A DNA stretch of 64,000 nt from Chloroflexota bacterium. Lineage in GTDB: Bacteria > Chloroflexota > UBA11872. The DNA lies in the NCBI GenBank assembly GCA_026707585.1, contig JAPOWQ010000025.1, positions 1-64,000 on the forward strand, in the 5' to 3' direction. Positions 18,692 through 26,916 of this stretch are shown one piece after another (positions within the stretch are counted from its first letter, which is position 1; the number at the start of each line of letters is the position of its first letter). The notes below the pieces were generated by a model. It saw only the letters and a list, made by a program, of their open reading frames with translations. It did not search any database and was not told where the DNA came from. Position numbers and translations under genes: made by a program.

Positions 18692-20227
18692 CTATTGCGT
18701 GCCCGTCGCACCGTGGCCTGGCAACGCTCGCGGGTTGTGCCAATCCTGACGCGCACCGTAAAAGACCGGTGCGTACGAGGTGGCGTAGAGCGGCTTGCGC
18801 AGGCCGCCGACCGTTGGGCCGAAACGATCCTGGCTATACGGCTGCGGGATGGGCGTGCCCAAGAGCTCTTCAATTCGCGACCGCCGGTCGCCAACGATCT
18901 CCGGTTGCGAATCATGGACGTTGTGGCGTTCATCGGGGTCCATGCGCAAGTCGTACAGCTCCGGATTCGGGTCTTCGAAGTCCCAGCCCGTGGCGTAAAC
19001 CCAGCGCTCGTCACGCACTGAGACGCGGCCGGCCCACGCCGTGGTCACGTATGAACGCAGCGACTCTCGCTCCCCGGTCGCCAGCGACCAGGCGCTCTGG
19101 CCGTTCATGGTCGCGGGCGCTTCGGACAAGCCGGCCAGGTCCAGGATGGTTGGGCCCAGGTCGTAGTTCTGAATCCAGGCATCAACATCCAGGTCTCGAA
19201 AACGCGCGTCGGGATGTCGAACCGTCAGGTTCTGCTGCGTATTGAATGGGTGCAGCTCGGTGTTGCGCTTGCCCCAGCCAGTGTGATCGGCCAATTCGGT
19301 TCCATGGTCGGTGAAGAAAATAACCGCCGTATCGTCGAGCAGCCGCAGGTGCCGCAGCTCGTCCAGCAGTCGGCCGATCTGCGCATCCGTGAAGGTCACC
19401 TCGCCCTTGTAGCAGGACGTGTAGTAGTCGATGAAATCCGCCGATGACACGTCAAGGTCTGCGCCCTGCATGTCTGACGAGAACGACGGGTGCAGGATGT
19501 GTCGAGGCTGCTGATAGATCGGCCCTTCCCAGGTCCTGTTGTAGCTCCGGACGTATTCGAGAGGCGGATCGAATACCTCGTGCGGCTCGAAACAGTCGAT
19601 CCAGAGGAAGAACGGCGCGTTTCGGGCGTTATCGCGCAGCCAGCGGCGCGCCGACGCAAAGACCTGCGCGCCCGGCCAGTCCGCCTCCTCGCGCCGGTCG
19701 CGGACGTTGTGCAAGTGCTGGAGAAACGCACTCTCGCCCTCCAGCGAAGTCGCCGAAGCCTCGGGCACGGACGGTTCGTACGCACCGAAGTAGTCCTTGA
19801 ACAGCTCTCGAATCAGGTCCCAGGAGCCGGTCCGCCAGCCGTCGCCCCCCGCGCCGCGTATGTGCTCCCATGACATGAACCCGCGGTGCTGGTTCATGTT
19901 GGGTTTGAACAGGTGCGGCGTGTCGGCGATCAGGCCCGTGGCGTAGCCCTGCTCCAGCAGGATCTCGGCAATCGTCGGGTACTCGTCCGGAATCTCATGC
20001 CAGCCGTAGTACCCATGCACGTACGGAAACCCGCGTCGGCCCGTAAAGCAGCCATTCCGCACTTGGATTGTCTGGCCTGGTTCGGTAAAGCAGCGATTGA
20101 AGCGCACCGACTCGGCTGCCAACGCGTCCAGCGCAGGAGTTTCGATGCTGCTCAGCTTCTGGTCGGATCCGACAATGTCCGCTCGAAATGTGTCGAGGCA
20201 AATGACAACGACATTCAGACGGTTCAC
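18692..20227 (-). CDS. sulfatase/alkaline-phosphatase superfamily hydrolase with non-canonical nucleophile motif (TIQVR)
   Basis: NVVVICLDTFRAD, SVRFNRCFTEPGQTIQVRNGCFTGRRG, VIFFTDHGTELADHTGWGKRN. Confidence 0.88.
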   Translation of the reverse strand: MNRLNVVVICLDTFRADIVGSDQKLSSIETPALDALAAESVRFNRCFTEPGQTIQVRNGCFTGRRGFPYVHGYYGWHEIPDEYPTIAEILLEQGYATGLIADTPHLFKPNMNQHRGFMSWEHIRGAGGDGWRTGSWDLIRELFKDYFGAYEPSVPEASATSLEGESAFLQHLHNVRDRREEADWPGAQVFASARRWLRDNARNAPFFLWIDCFEPHEVFDPPLEYVRSYNRTWEGPIYQQPRHILHPSFSSDMQGADLDVSSADFIDYYTSCYKGEVTFTDAQIGRLLDELRHLRLLDDTAVIFFTDHGTELADHTGWGKRNTELHPFNTQQNLTVRHPDARFRDLDVDAWIQNYDLGPTILDLAGLSEAPATMNGQSAWSLATGERESLRSYVTTAWAGRVSVRDERWVYATGWDFEDPNPELYDLRMDPDERHNVHDSQPEIVGDRRSRIEELLGTPIPQPYSQDRFGPTVGGLRKPLYATSYAPVFYGARQDWHNPRALPGHGATGTQ

Positions 20228-20852
20228 TGGAAAGCCTGCTTTCCGATCGACGCGGGCGCCGCGTCAGGGTCAGCGAATTCCCGAAGCGCCGCAAACGGAA
20301 TCCGGCGCACGACGGCGAACGACCATCGGTCGGTGGACTCAGCTCCCACGTCCGCCCGATGCCGTACGCAGTGATGCCACCACGGTTCACCCTGCGCTGG
20401 CAAAGTGCGTTCGGATTCGCATCGCGCCAGACGCTGCCTTTGCAGGGAGCGAGGGTCGGAATGGCATCGCCATCACATGGATTCTCAGTCAACGCCCATG
20501 CCGACGGAGCTGCCTCATCCGCTCGTTCGGATCCAGGCCGTCATGACCGATCGCGCCTGACGCAAGACCCGGGTCACCATGTTCCATGCGGTCCAGCTGC
20601 GGCTTGCAATCCGTCCCACCTCGCGGGGAGCTTTTCTTTTGCCAGCAGAGCAAGGTGAAGCCCGCGCGCATCGTCAAGATCCTGATCCTGAACTGGGGAT
20701 ACCGCCTCCCTGCCCCGCTCACCGGGCCCGTCTCAAGACTCTGCCGACAAGCTCCGCGCCGGTAGGCAACGCTGGCCCGACACGGCGTTGGATGGTCCCG
20801 TGCCGAAGCTTCTCTTCGCCACCGGGACTCGTGGAAATCATCGTGAGCCGAG

Positions 20853-21191
20853 GGGTTGCTCAGCAGCTTCTTCCGGCCGGGCCATCCACCCCCGCCCGGC
20901 TCGCCCGTTGCCCGTCAATCCAAGCGCGCCCAGTACGACCGGACGCTCCGAGATCGAGCGTTTCAGGTAGTGGCTGCCGTTGTGCAAATCGCCGCCCCCG
21001 GCACCTGCGCCGCCAACCATGCGGCTTGCAACTGAGCCTTCTTGCATCCTGAGGTTTCCGTAACCCTCCTGGGCGTCGACATACCCGACCAAGTCGACGC
21101 TAGCCTCAATGCCTTGACCTGGGGACCGAGTAGCGAAGAGCGGCGCGTGCTGGACCAAGGGTCAGGCGCGAAGTTGCCCTCGGGCACTTAG
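20853..21191 (+). pseudogene. decayed 3' fragment of an aldo/keto reductase, paralogous to 17641-18621
   Basis: Frame reads GLLSSFFRPGHPPPPGSPVARQSKRAQYDRTLRDRAFQVVAAVVQIAAPGTCAANHAACN*AFLHPEVSVTLLGVDIPDQVDASLNALTWGPSSEERRVL; matches the intact gene GLLTGFYRPGRPPPPGS...EYDQTFRGRAIQVLAAV...VSVTLMGVDTPDQVDANLNALSWSLSDEERREL. Confidence 0.9.
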
Positions 21192-21209
21192 CGGATTCGC
21201 CAACTTCCG

Positions 21210-22034
21210 TTGGAAGCTAAGGTAGGCCCGGAACACCTGTCTCTGCAAGAAAGAGACCAGATGTACAGACGCTCTGCTCAAGCTCGCGCACTTCGGCATG
21301 GGGGCGTTTCAGTCATGTGGTCAATCTTTTGCGTAGTTATGACTGGCTGCGCGGCCGTGCTCCTTGGGAACGTAACTGTCAACCAAGCGTTTTCACCCCT
21401 ACCTCGACCAGCCTTCGCTTTGGGACCGGTGGTCCCTGGGAACTGGCTGGACCAGCACTTCCGTGTCCCGCCAGGCGGCACCGCTCGCATGGACATCTGG
21501 CTAGGAACGGGTGACAAGAGTCTCGATTACGTTCCTGTGCATATCTCGATCTTTGACCCAGTGCATCCAAACCAATCGCTGCATACGGAGACGATACGCG
21601 TTGCAACAACTGATCCTCGCGTAGTGCCAATCTGGTTTGATCGTCTCACTCCCAACTCGCGTCGACTCGTCCTGCGTATTGCACCGGTTGCAGACGGTCT
21701 GCCCTTCCTGGCAGGCGCAACGAAGGATGATCGTTATGCGGATGGACGCTTATGGATCGGGCCAGAGCAAGCCTTTCCAGATCAGGATGTAGCGCTAACG
21801 ATTTACGACCAAATACCCATTTCGCGCTGGCTGGCGCTGTCCGCCGATCGCCAGCGTGACCAACTTGCCCTGTTTGTTGGACTGCAGATCGCTGTGGTGC
21901 TGGTGTTGTACTCGGCGACTCGACGGATCCAGGATTTGTCGCGCATCGGCACTATCAAACTGTGGCTGGTCTCGCTGCCGCTCGGGATGTTGGTGATGAT
22001 CCCAGTTGCCAGCTCACTCCTGATCGTTACATGA
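21210..22034 (+). CDS. hypothetical membrane protein
   Basis: Hydrophobic segments at both ends; stop overlaps the next start (ATGA). Confidence 0.6.
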   Translation: MEAKVGPEHLSLQERDQMYRRSAQARALRHGGVSVMWSIFCVVMTGCAAVLLGNVTVNQAFSPLPRPAFALGPVVPGNWLDQHFRVPPGGTARMDIWLGTGDKSLDYVPVHISIFDPVHPNQSLHTETIRVATTDPRVVPIWFDRLTPNSRRLVLRIAPVADGLPFLAGATKDDRYADGRLWIGPEQAFPDQDVALTIYDQIPISRWLALSADRQRDQLALFVGLQIAVVLVLYSATRRIQDLSRIGTIKLWLVSLPLGMLVMIPVASSLLIVT

Positions 22035-23593
22035 CGGCGGTGGCTGCGCTGTCGAAGAGGACTCGAACCCACGCAGTTGCCGTCGTGTCAGTTGGGCTTA
22101 GTGCACTAATCGCGCTAGTAGTGAGCTTGGCAAATGGACCCCGGACAATTGACGATGCGTTCATTACCTACAGATATGCTGCCAATCTTTCTGACGGACT
22201 TGGTTTTGTGTTTAACGCGGGAGAACAAGTGCTCGGTACGACCACGCCACTATATACGCTAGCGCTCAGTTCAGTTGGTGTAGTAGGTCTTGATCTTGTC
22301 CAAGTGTCGCTGGTCATTGGAGCGCTAGCAGCAGCCGGAAATGTCTGTCTTGTCCACCTCTATGTACAGCATCTGGGGGCTTCGCGATTAACCGCGGTTC
22401 TGACCGCATTGCTGCTGGCAGTCGCTTTTCCGGCAACGATGGGCGTCGGAAACGGTATGGAAGCCCATGTGTTTGTGCTAGTCGTGCTGAGTTCGCTGGT
22501 CTTGTCCAATGTCGGTCACCCACGGGCTGCGGTTGCGATGGCAAGTGTCTCGGCCCTCATTCGTCCTGAGGGTGTCCTTGCAGTTGTCCTGGTGTTAATT
22601 GCCACTTATGTCAGGAGACGACCTGCACTGAAAGCATCGCTTGTTACGGTCGCGATGACGACAGCGCCATGGGTGGCTTTCGCATTCGTGTACTTTGGAT
22701 CGCCGATTCCTAACTCGGTCCAAGCAAAGTCTGGTGACGCTTTCAGCCTCGTCACGGCGCTTCCTGAGGGCCGTTTCGGACGCCGCTTGTTTAATCACTT
22801 CAATGATTCGTTGCTTGGCCCTACATGGGATGTGTTAAGTGGCGAGGGAAACACGCTAGTCTCGTCCCTCGGGTGGTTGATTGCACTTGCTGCGATTGGC
22901 ATTACGGTTGCGCGTGTTGTGCGCCAAGGTAACCGATCTATAGTGCTAGTGGGGTACCCGGCCGCGTACTTCGCATTCCACTTTCTTTCAGGCGTCTCCG
23001 GCGTTTCCATCCAGTCCTGGTATCTGTCGCCACTCACTCCATTCTACCTTGCAATGACCATGATGGGAATCGAGGTCGGTGGGCGCGTTCTCGTCCGAAA
23101 TCACTGGCGGACGGTCAGCCTCGCGGCTTTTGTCCTCCTGTTTGCAGGTCAAATCTCAGCGCTAGACTTGGGGCAGGGTCAGGGCCTAGAGTTTTCCACG
23201 CGTTCCAATCTTGAGCGTGAGCATTTGTACGCGCGCGCGGCCCGCGACCTTGAGCCGGAAGTGGACTTGACTACCGTAATTGCCGCAGCCGAGATAGGCT
23301 CGCTTGGCTACCATAGCTCCGCGTCAATTCTGGACACGTTAGGCTTGGTCAGCCCGGAGTCGGCACGCTTCTATCCGATAGATCCCAGGGAGGCTGTCCC
23401 CGGAGTAGAAAACGCGATGCCTACGAATCTGATTCTCGAATTGAGACCAGACTACGTTGTTTCGTTAGAGGTGTTCATACGAGAGTCGCTCCTTAAGAGC
23501 GAAGTGTTTGATAATGCCTACGAGCAAGTGGCCTTCTATCCTGCGCAAGCATTTGGAAGCAACGGGCTGTACGTCTTCCGGATCAGGTCGTAG
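22031..23593 (+). CDS. polytopic membrane protein, glycosyltransferase-like (GT-C/ArnT style)
   Basis: Early DDAFITYRYAANLSDGLGFVFNAGEQVLGTTTPLYTL motif and many TM segments; ATG 22031 overlaps the upstream stop. Confidence 0.7.
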   Translation: MTAVAALSKRTRTHAVAVVSVGLSALIALVVSLANGPRTIDDAFITYRYAANLSDGLGFVFNAGEQVLGTTTPLYTLALSSVGVVGLDLVQVSLVIGALAAAGNVCLVHLYVQHLGASRLTAVLTALLLAVAFPATMGVGNGMEAHVFVLVVLSSLVLSNVGHPRAAVAMASVSALIRPEGVLAVVLVLIATYVRRRPALKASLVTVAMTTAPWVAFAFVYFGSPIPNSVQAKSGDAFSLVTALPEGRFGRRLFNHFNDSLLGPTWDVLSGEGNTLVSSLGWLIALAAIGITVARVVRQGNRSIVLVGYPAAYFAFHFLSGVSGVSIQSWYLSPLTPFYLAMTMMGIEVGGRVLVRNHWRTVSLAAFVLLFAGQISALDLGQGQGLEFSTRSNLEREHLYARAARDLEPEVDLTTVIAAAEIGSLGYHSSASILDTLGLVSPESARFYPIDPREAVPGVENAMPTNLILELRPDYVVSLEVFIRESLLKSEVFDNAYEQVAFYPAQAFGSNGLYVFRIRS

Positions 23594-23817
23594 CAGCCCG
23601 TGAGTCTCCTTGCGGCCTGTGCGAGAGGCATGGTCGATGAGCCAGGGTTATCGCAGACCTTGAACGCGAGCAAGTCGGCCAGGTGATCAGTCCTACGTCA
23701 GACCAAGTAGTTTCTGGCCGGCAAGCCAAGGGTTTCGCCAGCACGCCGGCGGTGCGATTTGATGTCGTCCTCATCGCGTAGCCCTCCAGGTTTGCGATCT
23801 CGGCGGTACTGATAGGG

Positions 23818-23890
23818 TGGCGAGGGGCGGAATCGAACCGCCGACACATGGATTTTCAGTCCACTGCTCTACCGACTGAGCTACCTCGCC
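23818..23890 (-). tRNA. tRNA-Phe(GAA)
   Basis: Reverse complement GGCGAGGTAGCTCAGTCGGTAGAGCAGTGGACTGAAAATCCATGTGTCGGCGGTTCGATTCCGCCCCTCGCC; loop CTGAAAA. Confidence 0.95.
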
Positions 23891-23915
23891 GGGGCCTGCG
23901 TCACTTCGGGCCAGG

Positions 23916-23988
23916 TGGGCGGTGCAGGGCTCGAACCTGCGACCTCTACGGTGTAAACGTAGCGCTCTGCCAGCTGAGCTAACCGCCC
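23916..23988 (-). tRNA. tRNA-Val(TAC)
   Basis: Reverse complement GGGCGGTTAGCTCAGCTGGCAGAGCGCTACGTTTACACCGTAGAGGTCGCAGGTTCGAGCCCTGCACCGCCC; loop TTTACAC. Confidence 0.95.
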
Positions 23989-24173
23989 GTCAGCAGGCCC
24001 CGCGACCCGGGCGCGAGGCATCCTACCCCAACACCCAGCTAGCCGAAGCACGCGTGGCCTACTCCCTTGCCGCGTGAAAGCCGCGCGTGACCGCTGACCG
24101 CCGAGTGTCGTCTCGCCGGACAGCGGGCGCTGCGCGCTAGTCACGAGGCGACGCGCGAAGGCGACCTGTCAGG

Positions 24174-25055
24174 CTACGGCGACCCACCCCCGCCGGAACC
24201 GATAGCGGGCGTCCCCAGGATCACTGGCAGCCCAGTGTCCGGATTGGTCGGGACGTACACCACGCTACCCGAGTCAATCTCGCGCAGCGCCGTAATGTAC
24301 TTGTCCTGTAGCACGGCCGCCGTCAGCGATTCATTGATCAGGTTGTTGGCCTCGGCGATACCCGTGGCTTCCTCGACGCGTCGCTGAGCCTCCTGCTCGG
24401 CTTCCTGAACCCGGAATGCCCGCTCTTCAATCGCCTGCTCGGCGGCCAGCTTCCGCTCAATCGCCGTGGTGATCTGCTGTGGCAGCGACACGTCGCGCAG
24501 CAACACGTTCTCTACCAGGACTCCTCGCTCCGACAGGATGCTCTGCAACTGCGCCTCGATTTTCTCGGCAACCTCGGTGCGTGCGGTTGTGTACAGAGCC
24601 TCGGCCTGAAACTCGCCAACCACGTCACGGATCGCATCGCGGATTGCCGGTCGGACGACAATCTCGACGTAATTCGGGCCAATCTGCTGAAACACCATGG
24701 GCGCATCCGCAAACTTCAGCCGATACAGCGTCGTGATGTCCAACCCAACCGACAGACCCTCGGAGGTCAGCGTCCGCACTGTCTGATCCGTCGCGCTCGG
24801 GCTGGCGTCTTCCGCTCGCGAACTCATGGTGAGCTGCTGCGTCCGCACGCTCAGCGTCTCCAGGCTGGCCCACGGGGCCTTGACCAACAGGCCCTCGGGC
24901 CGTGGCGTTTGATCAACCACGCCAAACGTGTGCAGCACGCCGACCTCACCGACGTTTACAAAGCGCACGCTGAACAGCCCCAGCACGATGACTGCGGCAA
25001 TGACGATCACAATCGTGCCGACAGCGGTGTTTCCGTATCTATTTGTGCCCATCAA
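24174..25055 (-). CDS. SPFH/prohibitin (band 7) family membrane protein
   Basis: N-terminal TM; VGEVGVLHTFGVVDQTPRPEGLLVKAPWASLETLSVRTQQL; IERKLAAEQAIEERAFRVQEAEQEAQRRVEEATGIAEA. Confidence 0.9.
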   Translation of the reverse strand: MMGTNRYGNTAVGTIVIVIAAVIVLGLFSVRFVNVGEVGVLHTFGVVDQTPRPEGLLVKAPWASLETLSVRTQQLTMSSRAEDASPSATDQTVRTLTSEGLSVGLDITTLYRLKFADAPMVFQQIGPNYVEIVVRPAIRDAIRDVVGEFQAEALYTTARTEVAEKIEAQLQSILSERGVLVENVLLRDVSLPQQITTAIERKLAAEQAIEERAFRVQEAEQEAQRRVEEATGIAEANNLINESLTAAVLQDKYITALREIDSGSVVYVPTNPDTGLPVILGTPAIGSGGGGSP

Positions 25056-25221
25056 CAGTGGTCCCCTTTGGCGCGGGGCGCCGCTGCGCGGCTGCTCGCC
25101 CGAACCGTGTCGGTGATTCCGACAGATCGCTTACTCTGTTGATACCATCCATGCGGCGCGGATACAAGGACGTTCGGTACCGGCGCGCTGCATGGTGTTG
25201 CGCTGGGAACGGAGATTCGGT

Positions 25222-26499
25222 GTGACGACCCGGCATTCGCTTTCACGTCGGCGCCTGCTGGCATTGGCTGGTGCAGCCGCAACGCTGGCAGCCTGCGGCG
25301 AGTCGGAGGCGCCCACGCCCACCCCCTCGCCCACATCCACGGCGGCCGCCGGCACGCCTGCCGCCACAACCGGGACCCTCGTGGCTGCGCCCCGATCCAC
25401 CGCCGCGGCCTCCCCCGCGCCCGACCCCGCCCCAGAGGTGGACGACGGGCTGCGACGCCTTGACGGCTACGGATTCCAGGCCCACCTCTACAACCAAGAC
25501 CGTAGCCTGATTGTGGATCGCACGCGTGAAGCAGGCTTTGACTGGCTCAAGCAACAGGTCGAGTGGCAGCAGACCGAGCCGTTCGAGAAGGGTGGCTTCG
25601 ATTGGCGGGAGCTTGACAAGGTCGTCGCCGCCGTCGGCAGCGCCGGGCTCAATCTTCTGCTGAGTGTCGTCAAAGCGCCTGATTGGGCCCTGGGCGACCG
25701 GCCGCACGGGCCACCAGGCGACCCGCTGGACTTCCGCGACTTCATGCAGGCTCTCGCCGGCCGCTACCGCGGGCATGTCCAGGCCTACGAGCTATGGAAC
25801 GAGGCGAACCTCGCGCGCGAGTGGGGCTATGGACGGATCGATGCCGGTGAATTCGTGGAACTCATGCTGGCCGGCCACCAGGGCGTGAAGGCGGGTGATC
25901 CCGAGGCCACGACCGTCGGTGGCGCCCTCACACCGGCTGGTGATGTGGATATCCCCGACCAGCAGGTGCAGGCCGTTGACGACGTTCGATTCCTCGAACA
26001 GATTTACGCCTACCGCGACGGCATCGCTCGCGACGCCTTCGATGCCTGGGGTGTCCATCCAGGCGGCTTCAACAACGCCCCCTCCCAGGAAGTCGGCAGC
26101 GAGCGCGGTTCAGGCTGGAACGGCCACGGCAGCTTTTATTTCCAGCGTTACACCCAGCACCGCGCCGTAATGGAAGCCAACGGCGATGCCGACAAGCCCA
26201 TCTGGCTCACCGAAATGGGTTGGTCTACCGTCAATGCCGATCCCGCCTATGGCTTCGGTACCGACAACTCCGAGGAAGACCAGGCCCAATTCTTGGTCGA
26301 TGCCTTCCGACTAATCAGGGAAGACGCGCCATACATTACCCACGCCTTCGTCTGGAATCTGAATTTCCAGTCGGTCGTCGGCCCGCAGGACGAAAAATTC
26401 GCCTTTGGCGTGCTTCGCCCGGATGGCTCACACCGACCGGCGTATACGGCGCTTAAGGAAATGACCAAGGGCGCATCGTCACGCCCAACCACGGCTTAG
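25222..26499 (+). CDS. putative glycoside hydrolase (cellulase/GH5-GH39-like) lipoprotein
   Basis: GTG start; LALAGAAATLAACGES lipobox; Pro/Thr/Ala linker; AYELWNEANLAREWG and IWLTEMGWSTVNADP acid/base and nucleophile-like motifs. Confidence 0.8.
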   Translation: MTTRHSLSRRRLLALAGAAATLAACGESEAPTPTPSPTSTAAAGTPAATTGTLVAAPRSTAAASPAPDPAPEVDDGLRRLDGYGFQAHLYNQDRSLIVDRTREAGFDWLKQQVEWQQTEPFEKGGFDWRELDKVVAAVGSAGLNLLLSVVKAPDWALGDRPHGPPGDPLDFRDFMQALAGRYRGHVQAYELWNEANLAREWGYGRIDAGEFVELMLAGHQGVKAGDPEATTVGGALTPAGDVDIPDQQVQAVDDVRFLEQIYAYRDGIARDAFDAWGVHPGGFNNAPSQEVGSERGSGWNGHGSFYFQRYTQHRAVMEANGDADKPIWLTEMGWSTVNADPAYGFGTDNSEEDQAQFLVDAFRLIREDAPYITHAFVWNLNFQSVVGPQDEKFAFGVLRPDGSHRPAYTALKEMTKGASSRPTTA

Positions 26500-26558
26500 C
26501 GCTCCGCAATCGCCCTCGTTGACCGACGGAAGCGACGCACGTCAGCCCGCCGCCCGGC

Positions 26559-26798
26559 CTACTGGAAGAAGTCGGCGTTGATCTGCGTCCACTCTTCCCA
26601 CTCGTCCGGCACGTCAAAGTCGGGGAAGATGGCCGTCACCGGGCAGACCGGTTCGCAGGCGCCACAGTCAATGCACTCTATGGGATCGATGTAGTACATC
26701 TCGGCTTCGTCGGTGGTATGGATACAGTCCACTGGGCACACGTCGACGCATGAAGCGTCCTTGGTGCCAATGCACGGCTCGCAGATCACATACGTCAT
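26559..26798 (-). CDS. ferredoxin (7Fe/2x[4Fe-4S] type)
   Basis: CEPCIGTKDASCVDVCPVDCI and CIDCGACEPVCPVTAI. Confidence 0.95.
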   Translation of the reverse strand: MTYVICEPCIGTKDASCVDVCPVDCIHTTDEAEMYYIDPIECIDCGACEPVCPVTAIFPDFDVPDEWEEWTQINADFFQ

Positions 26799-26916
26799 CG
26801 ACGAAGGCTCCCTTGGTGGGCTAGCAGCGAAGGTAGCGAACTACCGAAGGCGGGCAGCCGCTTCGGCTGCCAAATCCTATCGCGTCTATCGGAACCGGCA
26901 AAGCGAAAGCGACGCG

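Noticed and set aside
20853-21191. In-frame TGA in the AKR relic as a second selenocysteine codon
   Set aside because: The TGA replaces a Trp codon in a truncated copy with no N-terminus and no redox motif; nonsense decay is the simpler reading.
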